Shown here: positions 11,437 through 23,886 of the stretch, piece after piece
How positions within the stretch are numbered: the first letter of the stretch is position 1
Layout of the letters: each line of letters starts with the position of its first letter
DNA from: Jackrogersella multiformis
Taxonomy: Eukaryota; Ascomycota; Sordariomycetes; Xylariales; Hypoxylaceae
DNA: 64,000 nt
Direction: 5' to 3'
Assembly: GCA_902806575.1 (NCBI GenBank)
Contig: CADCXD010000004.1
Span: 3,224,001-3,288,000, forward strand
The notes under the pieces: generated by a model
What the model was told of the DNA's origin: nothing
What the model saw: the letters and a program-made list of their open reading frames with translations, nothing else
Databases searched by the model: none
Made by a program: the position numbers and the translations under genes

Positions 11437-14400
11437 AATAATTTTTTTATATTTTAAAAAAACTTTATTCTTAAAAAAACACGTGTTTTTCGAAAGAAAA
11501 TTAATTTTTTTTAAAAAATTACCTTATTTTAATTACTTATAAATAATTAATTTATTTAAAAAGTTTTTTATTAAAATATATTATATTAATATTACTTATT
11601 AATTTTATTATTACGTACGTTATTATAATTATAAAAAAAACTTTATATTTTATTATTTTATAAGTATTTAAAGTAAGCATTTATATTTTAACTTTATTAT
11701 TTATTAATTTATAAAATTTCGAATTAATTTTTTTATTAAATAACGAATAATTTAAAAAGTTTTTAATAATATTTTTCTTATAAGATTTTAAAATTAAAGT
11801 AAATTTAAAAAAAATTACCGTTTATAAAAACTTATTAAAATTAAATAACGTTTTAATATACGGTTTTTTATTAAAATATCCGAAATAAAAAATATATCGC
11901 CTTAAGATTTTTTTATATTCCCGGATTATTTTAATTTAATAATAATAATATTATAATTTTTTATAACTTTTAAAATTATAAAATAATTATACGAGACGTT
12001 TTTAATATTAATAATATCGAAGTTAATTTTAATAATTTTTTTATATAATTTATTAAGCTTTATTAAAAATATATATAATAATTATTATATTATTTAAATA
12101 TTTATTATTATCGTTACGAGTAATTAAATTATTAATAAAAATTAAATCCGGAATTAATATAATATAATTTAAATAATTTATAATACGATAATTTAATTTA
12201 ATTAAATCGGTATAATATTAATAAATAAATAAATAATTTATTTTAAATAATAAGTTTAATAAATTAATTTAAATTTTTCGTAATAAATTTAAAATATAAT
12301 TACTTAATATATATAAAATAATTAAATCCGATAAAAAGTTATTAATAAATTTAAGAAAATAATTAATTATTATTAATAAGTTTTTTAAACTTTTTATTAA
12401 AATATTAAAAAATAAAAAGATCTTTAATAAAAAGTAATAAATTAAGTTTATATTAAAGAATTTTAAATTAATGATTTTTTTATAAGAAAATATATAAATT
12501 TTATATATATTAACGTAAAAACTTACTGTTAATTTAATAACTTAAAGGTTTATATTTAAGTTACCTTTAATAAATTTAATATTTAATTAGCTTTTAATAA
12601 ATTAATTAATATTAATTTTATTTTAAAAAATATTAAAAAACATATTATATTAAAAACGTTAATTAAATTAAGTCTTTTTAATTAAAAAGATTTAATATAT
12701 TTAAAAGTATTATTTATTAAATATTTTAACTTAAAAGCTTAAATAAAAAACCATTTTTTTTAATTTTTTTTTATAAATTTAAGTTAAAAGAATAATTAAA
12801 AGGGCTTAAATATAATTTAACTTTATTAAGGTTAACCTTTTTATGTTTAAAAAAAATAAAGGAAAAATTTCCTTTAAAAAAACTACCGAAATATTTAATA
12901 ATAACTTACGCGATTTCGATTTCGATAATTAATCTTAAAACTTTAAATTACTTAAAAATCCTCTTAAAAATTATCTCGAGATAATTTTACGCCTTTAAAT
13001 AATAATAAAAATCTTTTACTTTAAAATAATAATAATCGATTATTTAAAGCTTTAAAACGATTAACTTATCCTTTTTATATTACGATTATCGTTAATTTAA
13101 TATAACTTAATAAACTTATCGTTTATAATAATAAAGATCTTTTAAAATTTTAAACTTAATAAATAAAAGTTAAAGTATATTTAAAAATATATACGAAAAG
13201 TTTTCTTAAATCTTTTTATTATATTAATTAAGTTAAATCGTTATTATTTAAAAAAATATAATTATAATATTAATAACGTAAAAGTTAAGTTATACGGTTA
13301 AAGGTTTTTAATATTTAAATAATATATATTATTATCTTTTAAAAAAATATTATAATTTAAAAAAAATTAAACTTAAATATTAAAAGAATATTACTTAATA
13401 TTTTATTAAATTATTAGATTTTAATAAAATAATTTAATAATTTAAAACGATATTTTAAAATTATATCGTTAAAACCTTCCTTAATAAAATTATTAAATTT
13501 ATTTATTTTAAATAAAAAGGACTTTTAAATATAAATAAAGAATTTTTCGTTATTATTTAAAAAGTAAGTTAAATATATAAAAATATATTAATTAACCTTA
13601 ATATTTCGGGGAAAAAAAGGCTTGTTTTAACTTAAAAGCCTTTAAAATTAAGTTAAGTTAATTATAAAAAAAAGAATCGTTTTAATTTAAGTTAAAATTA
13701 ATCTTTAAAAAATAACGATAAATTTAAAAACGAAGGTAAGTTAAGATTAAATTAAAAGAATAAAGTTTAATTTAATAATAAAGATATTTTAAAAGGAATT
13801 AATTAAATAAATATAAATTAATAAAAAAAGGATAAAAAATCTTATTAACGTTATAAACGCGATAATTTTTAAACCTTTTTTTATTTTATTAAAAAAAATA
13901 TTAATGGTAAAAACTTATTATTAAACCCGGATAAAATCTTTTTTATAAAACGATCTTAAAATAATAATATTTAATTTATATTTTTATTATAAAAAAATAT
14001 AAAAAAATATAGCTTTACGAGAATTATTTTATTCTTAAATCATAAAAATTTAAAAAATTCGATTTAAATTTTTAAATAACCTTAACGTTATATTTTATTA
14101 AATTTTATAACTAAATTAAAATAAAATACGTTAAATTACGATAATTAAAAAATTAATTAAAAAAAAATAAAAGTTATAAAAGTTTTTTACTTAAAATTAA
14201 TTTTAAAATATAAACTTATTATTAATATAATATTAATATATAATAAAAAAAATATTAAATATAAAAATTATTAAATTTAAGAAGTTTAATTTTAATAATA
14301 TTTCTTTTTAAAGTAAAGAAATAAAAATTATTAATTATTAAAAAATAATATATATAATTTATATTAACTTTTAATTTAATTTAAATCTTTTTTATTTTTC

Positions 14401-15059
14401 GTTATTATACCGATTTTTTTATTTTTCGTTATTAAGAAAACTATTTTTTTAATATTAACTTTAAGTTAAACGCTTTAAATAATAAATGCGATATTATTAT
14501 ATTATAATAATAAATGAAAATTTATAAATTTATAAACTTTTTCTTAAATTTTAAAAAGATTAAGTTTAATTTTTTTTATTATCGGAAATATTATATTAAT
14601 TTAATTTTATATAACTTAAAAAATTAATTAATATAATTATAATAAAGAATATCGAGGTAAATAAAATATTAAGAAACGTTTTTAAAGAATTTTATAAATT
14701 TATATATATTATAATAAAAGAAATAAAATAACGTTTCTTAAATTATTAATTATAAGATTACGTTATTAATTTTTAAAAAGGAAAAACGCTTTTTTAAGGA
14801 CTTTTTTACGTTATAAACGAAAGGGAATTCGATACGTTAAAATTATAATTAAACGAGATGTTTAATAATAAATATATTTAAAAGTTAACTTTATTTTATA
14901 TAACATTTATAATGTTTATAAATAAGTTAAATTTTAAGACCTTTTTTAATTTATAATAAATTATAAAAACTTAAATAATAATATTATTTTTATTCGATAT
15001 TTTATATTTTTAATATTTTAATTATAAGTTTATTTTAAAATTATAAAGTGGTTTATTAA

Positions 15060-17600
15060 AATTGATTTTAAGTTAAGATTTTACTTTATTAAAATTAAGA
15101 AAAAAGACGAATAAAAAATAATCTTTCGATATAAGTACGGTTTTTTTAAATATTTAATTATGTTTTTTAAATTAATTAATATTTTTACAACCTTTTAATT
15201 TATAATAAATAATATTTTTTAAAATTTTATCGATTTAAGTTTTTTAATATATTTAAATGATTTTTTTATTTATACGGATATTATAAAAAAATACGATAAA
15301 ATTATTAAAAAAGTTTTAAAAATTTTTATAAAATATTACTTTATAATTAATTCGTAAAAGTATTTTTAAAAAGTTTAAAAAGTAAATTTCTTTAATTATA
15401 TTATTAAAATTAACGACATTTTAATAATATAAAATAAAATTAATTATATTAATAATTAAAAAGCGCTTAAGTTATTAAAGAAATCTTAATAATTTATTAA
15501 TTTTATAAATTTTTATTAATAATTTATAAAAAAGTTTTTAGAAATAATAAGATTAATTATTAACGTAAATAAAGGAGATAAAAAGGATTAAAAATGAACC
15601 GAAAAAATAAATAAATCTTTTAAGGAATTTAAATTTCGTTTTACTTAAGTTTTTATTATAACTTATTTCGATCTTTTAAAATAAATTTATATTAAAGTTA
15701 ATACCTTAAATTATACTATTAACGTTATTTTATTTTAAAAAAATAAATAAGGTAAATTTAAATTTATAATTTATTATTTTTTTAAGTTTATACCGGTAAA
15801 AATAAATTATAAAATTTACGATAAAAAATTATTAATTATAATAAACTTTTTTTAAAGATAATATTAATACTTAAAAGGAATTAAATATCGAATTAAAGTT
15901 TATTTAAATTATTAAAACTTAATTTATTTTATAATAATTAAAGTTTTAAACCGACGTTAAGCTTAATAAATATAAGAATTTTTATTATATTAATTTATAA
16001 TTAATTATTAATTAAATAAGTAAAATAATAAAGCCGATATTTTTTTAAAATTATCGTAATATCGATTTAAAAAAGAAAAAGTTAAAAATTAACTTATAAA
16101 ATCGGTTTTATAAGATAAACATTTTTTATACTTTTAAAGAATTTTATTTACCTTTTTAATAATTATTTTCGTTATATTAAAAAGACTTTATAATTTTATT
16201 ATAGTTAATTAAGTTTTTAATTTTATTAAACGATTAAAAAAAGTAGTTATTAATAACTTAAAATACGTTACGTAAGTTAAAAATCCTTTTAAAGACGTTA
16301 TTTTATAAAATAACCTTTTATATTAAAAAAAAAACTTTAAATATTTATGGAATTTTAAAAGGAAGTTATTTTTATTAAACACGATATTTTCGTCGCCGGA
16401 TATATGAAAATAAATAAAACTTTAAAATTAATTATTTAAAACTTTTAATAATTAAACATTAAAAATATTATTCGAAATTACGTATAAGGTTATTTAAAAT
16501 GTTAATAAAATAAAATCTTTTATTAAGCTTTATATAAATATTTTTAATTAATAAAATTATATTATAAACCTTAATTAATAATAATAATAAATTTTATTAT
16601 TAATTTTTCTTTATTAAACGATTATAACTTTATTTAAGTAATAATGGATTTATTTTTTAAAATAACGCACTTTATTTTTTTTAAAGTAAAAAAAAAAAGT
16701 TTAACGACTTAATTAAAATTTTCGTTAAATAATACTGGAAATTACACGGTATATCTTTAAATATAATTTTTAATAAAGATTTTAAGTTTATATCTTATAT
16801 TTAAAAAGACTTTTTTAAATTAATAAGTATTAAATTTCGTATAAGTATTATATTTTACCCGTAAATCGATAAATAAATAAAACGTTTTAATTAAATTTTA
16901 AAGGTTTATTTTAAAGCTTTTATTAATTACGAGATAAGTAATTAAAAAAATTTACTTACGATTATAAAATTTATTTATAATAATATTACTTTTTTATTAA
17001 TATAATTTACCTTTTTTTATATTAATTATAATTATTATTTAATAATTTATAATCTCTTTATAAGCATTTTACGTAATTTTAAAAATAAATTATATATATA
17101 TTAAAATACTTAAAAATACTTAAAACGAAACCGTTAATAAATAAATAAATAAGTTAATAAATAACGAAAAAATATATTAATTTTTGAAATAAATTAATTC
17201 GTAATATTAAACGTAAAAAATATTAAAATTAAACGTTTTATTAAGAAATTAAATAAAAAGTTTTTAAGCTTTTTTAAAATTTAATAAGTAATTTTCCTTA
17301 CCGCGATAAAACTTACTTTTCTTAAAAAATAAAAAATATATAACTCGTTTTATATTTTATTTATTAAACCTTATCGCGTTAATAATTAAAAACTTTTTAA
17401 CTTTAATTAAATTTTACGTATAATAACTTTAATAAAATTTAAAAATTATTAAATAAAATAAATAATAAATTTTATTAAAAATTAAAGTAAAGTAAAATAT
17501 TTTATAAAATAAAAAAATTAACCGGTTAAAAAGTATTAAACTTAAGAACTTTATAAGTATATATTTAATAAAAAAATAAAAGTAATAATTAAATTATTTT
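15060..17600 (+). pseudogene. Decayed pol remnants: RT, integrase, chromodomain
   Basis: Translation of the plus strand still shows family patterns through many stops. At about 15130-15275 lies the reverse-transcriptase core, including the catalytic YxDD box around 15250 with its first Asp now Asn (GAT to AAT). At about 16640-16790 lies the integrase core, with the block preceding its second acidic residue readable. At about 17440-17570 the pattern of a chromodomain appears, in which three Trp codons are now TAA, exactly what G-to-A change at both Gs of TGG gives. The coding sequence is dead. Confidence 0.75.
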
Positions 17601-17713
17601 ACGAGTAATACGTTAATAAATTTTACGATTTTATAATTATATAATATGCTTAAAAATAAACATTAAAAAAAAGGAAATTAATATTATACGAATAAACTTT
17701 ATAAAATAAAATA

Positions 17714-17954
17714 TATTAAAACTTATAAAATAAAATTATTAAATAAAGTTAATTAAAAAACTTAATTAATATATATAAAATTAAATTAATAAAATTAAAA
17801 AAGCATTAACGACGTTTAAAAAAATTTAAATTATATATATATAAATCATTACGCCTCGTTTTATAAAAAAAAGAAAAAGGCAAGGACCTTAAGACCATAA
17901 AGAATTATTTTTCGAAATTAAATTACAATTCCAAGCTCTATTACCCTTGTCATA
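17714..17954 (+). repeat. 3' LTR of the gypsy element
   Basis: Partner of the 5' LTR. Its last 80 or so bases keep many C and G residues that are T and A in the 5' copy, so RIP fades towards the outer edge. It ends about 125 bp before the start codon of the next gene. Confidence 0.75.
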
Positions 17955-18078
17955 CCAATATTCTGCTGGAAGCCACAAAAACTGCCTTCTGGCTTAGGCA
18001 TACACATTGCTATTGTCACTCTCGTTCTCTTGTCAGCATACAGCCTGTTTATTTATAGGTACCATTTATTAATCCACA

Positions 18079-20803
18079 ATGGAACATGTCGCAGCACACC
18101 ATGGAATTAAAATCAATGACATTCGTGCTCAATGTGTCGACGAGCTACTGCCGAGAAATCGTGGCGATTTCAAGCACCCAATGAACATTAGAGAATTCTA
18201 TGAGTTCCCAGAAAAGTGTGGTTGGAAAGTTACTAAGGAATCCGAACTCAAACCCCTCAAAAAGGGTAACCAACAGACAACGCTTGCTTACTTCCTACAG
18301 GCGTGGCTATTTTTTGGATTAATACGTACAATCGTTCAAATCAACGGGGAACCTCTGCTCAAGTTTACACAGCTGGTCAATGTGGATAACCTCTCCACCG
18401 AGCATCTTCATACTGCGCTCAAACAATGGGCGGAATGGGAAGGTAGAAATCAAGATGATCTGAGGTTCCGTATGGTGAAAGTCGGGTTGATTCTTGACTA
18501 TGCCCAGAAGGTAGTGCAAAAGACCTGTGCATACATTGACGGGCAGGTCAAGTACGATAAATCCGGGGACGGTAGCATTAGCGACAAACTTGCCTTAGTC
18601 CTGATGTGTCTTGGGGAGAAAATCTACAAAACCAAGGCCGGAATCATGGAGAAAAATAAAGTCGAAACCGCTGGATGGCACGTCGACGATCTTGTCGGAT
18701 GGGGTCCACCTAAATTTGTCTTCGAAAGGATGAATGCAGGGGATGGAGAGACAAGCCAAAACCGATTTTGGTGCCCTAGGACTGTTCAGCTCCTCAAAGG
18801 TCAACTAGTATCAAACGCCACAATGCTGGTAGCCGCGTTCTATGCTTACAAAAAGTCTATTCGCATGAAGGAAAACCACAAGGAAGCAGGGTGCACTTCA
18901 GAAAGGTGTCGCTTCAAATCCACGGACGCAGATCACTTTGAGTGCGAAGACCAACATAAATGCCTGCCTCAAGGTCCACATATGGATAGGGTTCTAGATG
19001 TCCTTCGGAAGGATGGAAATTTTATACCATTGCTTAGATTTTCTAGTGAAGATAGAAACAACCTTGACTTGGATGTCATTGAACTCGACCTAGAGAAAAG
19101 CGGAATGGATGATATCGTCACGATCTCCCACGTATGGTCAGATGGTTGGGGCAACGAACGGACGAACACACTCAAGAGTTGCCAACTAAAGTTCATCAAG
19201 GATCAAATATACCGAGCTACCGAAAATAGGTCAAACCCGCCCTTTTGGATGGACACACTTGTCGTACCAGTAGGAAAGGGAGGGGGGGAAGGAGAGGACG
19301 AGGAGAGAAAGGATTTGAAGCGCAAGGCCATACGCCAGATTTTCGACATATTTGATGTTTCTACTTACACCATCATCTTGGATAATGGCCTGGCTCAGAT
19401 GGACCCTGGGGATAGCGGAAAGCCTGCCGAAGCCGCGATGAGGATTTTGTCAAGTGTATGGATGCGACGGCTATGGACATTACAAGAAGCCTATCTAAGT
19501 CGGAATCTCTTTATCCCTTTCAAGAAACAAGAAGAGGGAGCAAATAACCTACTTCACTTTGATAAAATCGATGACGAACTCAAGAAACTTATGGATATGC
19601 CCACCTCAGGAATGATTGGCATGGTTCGCGATCAGCTCTCCTATATTATTATGGGAGCGGAGCGCCGAGATAGGAACACAGATCGAAATCTGCGTAACAA
19701 TAACAAGAAGTTTCTCAAAGAGAAGGCGGCAACTGTGGTAGCCAATGCATGGAGGGCCGCGCGGTGGAGAGTACGTTGTTTGACTCCGTCTTTAAGAGAG
19801 AAGATTCGTTAACCATTTGCAGACAACCAGCAAAGCAGAACATGAAGTATTAGCCCTGGCTACATTTCTTAATTTAGAGGATCCTCGAATTGAGGATGCG
19901 GGCCTTAACGAGCCACTCCAAGAAGGGGAGACAGAGGACATTGAAAAACTTGAGAAGCTAGTAGAGATCTTTTGGACAAGGTTCGAAGAAAAGTATGACG
20001 GTGCCATCCCTTCGGGCATGATATTTCTACCTGGCGAAAAGCTAAACATCCCTGGGTTTGGTTGGGCACCCAAAACATGGCTCTCGGCACATGAGATAAA
20101 CTACCCGGATCCCCTGAGCTTCTGGAATAAGCCGACCGTTTTGAACCCATCAAGAGGCCTAAGGGTTTGCTATCCCGGGTTTTTACTGCATACAAACTCC
20201 ACCAGTGTCCGCGGTAGAATCCTTGGCACGACGGTGGGGACAGACTCACGGGGAGAAGAGGCAAAATTCTCTTTCCCTGTGGACCAAAGTCTAGACGAGT
20301 GGTACAGTTTCACTAGGGCTGACTCTCGCAGCAGTGATCAGTTGAACGGGCTCAAATCAAGAAAGTCAGGGATGCTAGCGGTCATTCTATCTCGTTCACA
20401 ACCAAGGAGACTCTCACGAGAGGTTGCTCTTCTTGTTGAGATATATCATAAAGACTACTCGAGGACTCATGATACCATCGATGACACAAGCGAACCAAGA
20501 ACCGATGATTACTATTGCCGAATCATACATCGAGTTATGATATGGAGAGAAATCGGCCATACAATGACCCCTGAAGCCAAGCTGAAATTCCAGTATGATC
20601 TTAGTGGGGAAACCAAAGTCGATGATGTTTGTCTGGGAGAAGCTCTTGGTCCAACCCAGCGGTGGTGGGTTGATGGGTATATAAAGCAGAAGATCACAGA
20701 CACTAATGTCACAGAAAGTGAGAACAACAACAGTCACACCCCGATCACACGCGTCAAGAGTTTATTTTCATCATTGTTTTGGAGTGGGTCTAGCGTTCCT
20801 TGA
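18079..20803 (+). CDS. HET-domain protein
   Basis: Two exons, 18079-19770 and 19823-20803 (890 aa); the 52-nt intron runs from GTACGT to TTTGCAG in phase 0. Near residue 348 is the HET opening motif ISHVWSDGWGN, followed by a WMDTLVVPV block at about residue 390 and RRLWTLQEAYLS at about residue 463, the three conserved blocks of the HET (heterokaryon incompatibility) family. Residues about 269-296 have a CxxxxC...C...HxC cluster that may bind metal. The first 330 residues and the last 320 match nothing I recognise. HET proteins trigger cell death when unlike fungal individuals fuse; that function is known for the family, not shown here. The start codon lies only about 125 bp past the RIP-mutated LTR. 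Confidence 0.85.
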
Positions 20804-21271
20804 ATGGTCAAGTGAGGCTGGGTAAGGAGTATGTCAAATGAGCAGTCCTCGGATGCGCCTTAGATGTTCACCATAAAAATCAGATATAACTAGGTTAGGT
20901 TAGGGCTTTTTGACGACAACTACACTTGTAAGACAACCACGACCACTAACCTAGTCTCTAGGATCAATCTGGATATGGACTTAGTTCCGAAGTTATTTTG
21001 AGTTTATAAGGGATTTAGACTTGAGAAAGAGTGATGCTATTTGTACCTAGGATTACTTTTTTTTCTTATTTGTAGATTGGTTTTTGGAACACCTGCCAAC
21101 ACCTGCGCACCACCTGTCCACCTATTTTTACTGCAGCGTATTTAATCAGGTACCTACTTACTTCAGAGCCAATATCTCAATATTACAAGGCACCGCCGTG
21201 GCTTCGGACCTGGTTTTGTAGGTTTAGCGATAATACAGTCCTTTGCTATAGGAGACTTTGTTGTCGCCCCG

Positions 21272-21295
21272 GATGATGATGATGATGATGATGAT
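21272..21295 (+). repeat. (GAT)8 microsatellite
   Basis: Eight tandem GAT units, flanked by CCGGATG on the left and CATCCGG at about 21304-21310 on the right, so the repeat sits in the loop of a possible short hairpin. Confidence 0.9.
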
Positions 21296-21479
21296 TTTGT
21301 TTACATCCGGAGGACGTATGTAGCTACTTAAAGATACATACATCGCGCGTATTATTACACATAGGACGTTTAGAGTACCTCCTTGCAAAGAGGCAGAGCT
21401 AGAGTATCGTTTGACATAGGAAATCTACCGCTGTTTCTGCCCTAAAGGCATTACTCTAGCTGGTTGGCGTCGGCGCCAG

Positions 21480-21700
21480 CTAGCCGACCTTCACCAGGAG
21501 AAAAACCCTAAGCATACCTTCTTTATAGCGATTCCGTATCACCATCCTCAACGCCCCAGTGTGCCCAAAGGAAAAACCCGAGTCGGACCTGGTTAAACCA
21601 CAGCGGGATTCGAACCCACTTGCATTGTAGTGCACCACGCACGGACCAACACACTGCCAGGCGCGTAACCACTGCCCGGAGCCCTCCGGAATCACCGGGA
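21480..21700 (-). mobile_element. tRNA-derived SINE candidate
   Basis: On the minus strand a perfect polymerase III B box (GGTTCGAATCC, 21616-21606) lies about 50 nt downstream of an A-box-like GCAGTGGTTACGCG (21675-21662), the spacing and order of tRNA internal promoters. The sequence between does not fold into a convincing cloverleaf with a normal anticodon arm and the acceptor arms do not pair well, so it is not called as a tRNA gene. About 120 bp of unrelated sequence follows the tRNA-like head, as in SINEs. The tail and target duplication were not resolved; the (GAT)8 tract further downstream could be a tail. Confidence 0.5.
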
Positions 21701-22175
21701 CCCCCGAGGTAGTTCCTGTAGGTTATCGTATGCAGTGGTTATCGTGAAGTAATAAGGCAAGAATAGTAGTAGTAGTGCTATTGTTGTTGTAAAAATACGA
21801 AAGGTTGAAAGAAGGGTGTTTAAAAGATTGGCGTTGAGAAATAGGAGCAACAAAAATGAGTGGGCAGGTGGCGGACAGTTGTTAGCAGCTGTCTAAAAAA
21901 GTAATCTACAAATAGCATCACTCTTAAGAAATAATATACCTGAAGCATTCAAGTAAATAATCGTTAAATAGCAACTGTCTTGGCTTAACCTAACTTTGTT
22001 TGTAAGAAAAATCGCATTTTTTATTTTTTATTTGCTCCTAACCTTAATCATATGACCCAGTTGCTCCAAAATATAATAGTATCAATGTAGTAGCATTGTT
22101 ATTTTCCGTAATATCATTTATTCTAACATTATACCTGGTTCATACCTTTGAGTGAACACTTCAGTCCTGCAGCTT

Positions 22176-23801
22176 TTAATCCCAGTCAGGCTGTCCAGAC
22201 AAGCTTCTGCTGAATTCTCCAAGTATCAAGTTATCGACCTCTAAAGACGACGAGGAATTCAATTCCTGATCCAATAAATCTACCGGGCTAGCGTGAGTCT
22301 CTAATTCTGTACCTACATAATTTGCGGTAGAACTGCTCGATTCACCAGGCTGGTTTGGATATCTAACAGGTGGTTGTGTTGTCAATTCCTCTGGAATACC
22401 GAGCAACCGACTTGCTTCACCTCGAGATTTTAATAATAGACGAGGATCATCGCCAATTGCCGATGATTTCCCACTGGTATGAGATGTATCAACTGTATGC
22501 AGGGTATATGGTGGCAGCATAGTTCTAGGAACTAGGCGCTGAACGCGATCTTTATACCTTTGCTGGTCGTACTCTGTGATGGATCGATCACCTGTGGCAT
22601 TCCACCAGTCCTCCTCTTCTTTTCTCCACTTGCCTGGGAAGAACTCATGAGCAAGAGTCCTTCCACCGCAATCTTTGTGGGTTATTTCAAGATCCATGAG
22701 CCCATCCATTGTCTTGCGGGTAATTATGGTGTCGATGTGGTTGAGTGGTAAGTTCCGATTTCTCGGGTCTCGCCTCGAAGTTGCAATAATGCTGTTATGG
22801 ACAAATCCAATAGCCCCATTCAGCAGAAGGAACCAGCTGCTGTCCTCCAAGCTAGCTATAACAATAAGAAGACACAACCATGAAATTGCTTGCACGATAA
22901 CCCATATGCAAGTTATAAGAAACCCTTCTGGCATGCCAAATATCTCTTTAGCTCGGCAATTGAATGATGACTTTCCAGGAGTTGAGACAATTTCGAATTT
23001 CTTCCAAGGCCTTATATTCCTCGGGGATTCCGAGGTAGCCAATTCTTCAAGATTCAGAGATCGTCCTTTGCCTTTGATTATCATGATATCTCGAGATCCA
23101 TTTCCGGCGGTCAATGCATAAACACTGTTCGAGGTTTGGCTATTAGGTAGCTTTTCTGCTGTCCATTGTGGCAAAGATCCTGTCAGCATGGCTAAAATAT
23201 TTGAGGCGCCAGTGACAACTAGAACTCCCCATTCGTGACCACCCGAAAGAATCATCGGAATCATCGCAATGAATGATTGAATTGTCATTGTGCAGACTCC
23301 AAGTGTATGGAGATTATCCCATTTGAACTTAATCAACCCATTAGGATTGGGTTCTGCCTCGTAAACAGCAATCCGAAGTGCATTATTGTTCAGTGGATTA
23401 CGAGGAGATATCCAAGATTCATGATCTCTTAAAATTCGGCCAATGACCCAGCTTCTATTCATCCGGTGATAACCAGAGGTTAGATTGAAAACCTTGACTG
23501 AGTAATCTGGGGGAGGTAACAGTCTCCCGTCTCCGAAGATATCCAGAAAACAAGAAAGAGCATAACTGACCCATCCGAATGAGAAACAAACTGGCGAATA
23601 GATCTTTCCTGTTGACTGGGCCAACGCAGTTCGGACAGTATCAGCCCCGAGAATCATGAGTACAGTAGTCACGACAGTAACTGGTTTTATCCATTCTCGG
23701 GTCGATTCACCGTTTAAAGGCTCGTCGTGATCCAGGGTTTGATGCCCATTCACCGCCCCCTGTAGAAAGAGTTGCTTCAGTAAGATCATCTTAAGTAGCA
23801 T
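22176..23801 (-). CDS. Fungal multi-pass membrane protein of unknown function
   Basis: A 541-aa frame from ATG 23801. About six hydrophobic segments are visible: near residues 40-60, 70-90, 165-190, 195-215, 300-325 and 330-350. The last 190 residues are polar, Ser-rich and likely cytosolic. The N-terminal start is in doubt. A separate upstream frame (23980-23887) reads like a natural first exon and ends at a GTATAT donor, with a CTACAG acceptor at 23760, but the join is out of frame by one base across a run of five Gs. Either translation starts at 23801, or that run has a length error or mutation. I do not recognise a named family. Confidence 0.7.
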   Translation of the reverse strand: MLLKMILLKQLFLQGAVNGHQTLDHDEPLNGESTREWIKPVTVVTTVLMILGADTVRTALAQSTGKIYSPVCFSFGWVSYALSCFLDIFGDGRLLPPPDYSVKVFNLTSGYHRMNRSWVIGRILRDHESWISPRNPLNNNALRIAVYEAEPNPNGLIKFKWDNLHTLGVCTMTIQSFIAMIPMILSGGHEWGVLVVTGASNILAMLTGSLPQWTAEKLPNSQTSNSVYALTAGNGSRDIMIIKGKGRSLNLEELATSESPRNIRPWKKFEIVSTPGKSSFNCRAKEIFGMPEGFLITCIWVIVQAISWLCLLIVIASLEDSSWFLLLNGAIGFVHNSIIATSRRDPRNRNLPLNHIDTIITRKTMDGLMDLEITHKDCGGRTLAHEFFPGKWRKEEEDWWNATGDRSITEYDQQRYKDRVQRLVPRTMLPPYTLHTVDTSHTSGKSSAIGDDPRLLLKSRGEASRLLGIPEELTTQPPVRYPNQPGESSSSTANYVGTELETHASPVDLLDQELNSSSSLEVDNLILGEFSRSLSGQPDWD

Positions 23802-23886
23802 ATATTGCTACTTTTATCTTGGAATTTGGGCTTCGAATTAAATCGAAACCTAGCTGTTGTCAAATTGAACAAATTTAAAAATATAC

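Larger units (their letters stand above)
11194..17954 (+). mobile_element. RIP-degraded Ty3/gypsy LTR retrotransposon (chromovirus type)
   Basis: A 6.8-kb block of extreme AT content bounded by two direct repeats (11194-11436 and 17714-17954). Within it CpA/TpG are nearly absent while CpG persists, the RIP signature, and no frame survives. Despite this, plus-strand remnants fall in Ty3/gypsy order: reverse transcriptase at about 15060-15300, integrase at about 16630-16900, and a C-terminal chromodomain at about 17440-17570. Gag would lie in 11.5-14 kb but is not recognisable. No convincing 5-bp target duplication was found; outer boundaries are uncertain by some tens of bases. Confidence 0.85.
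20804..22175. other. Intergenic region with SINE-like and simple repeats
   Basis: Convergent gap between the HET gene and the membrane-protein gene. It holds a GAT microsatellite, a tRNA-like element on the minus strand, and otherwise no protein-like frame. Confidence 0.6.

Noticed and set aside
20885..20910. Telomere-like GGTTAGGTTAGGG
   Set aside because: Only about two imperfect units in a mid-contig position; fungal telomeres need many TTAGGG copies.
21594..21690. A tRNA gene on the minus strand
   Set aside because: B box is perfect, but the anticodon arm and acceptor stem do not form convincingly; kept as a SINE candidate instead.
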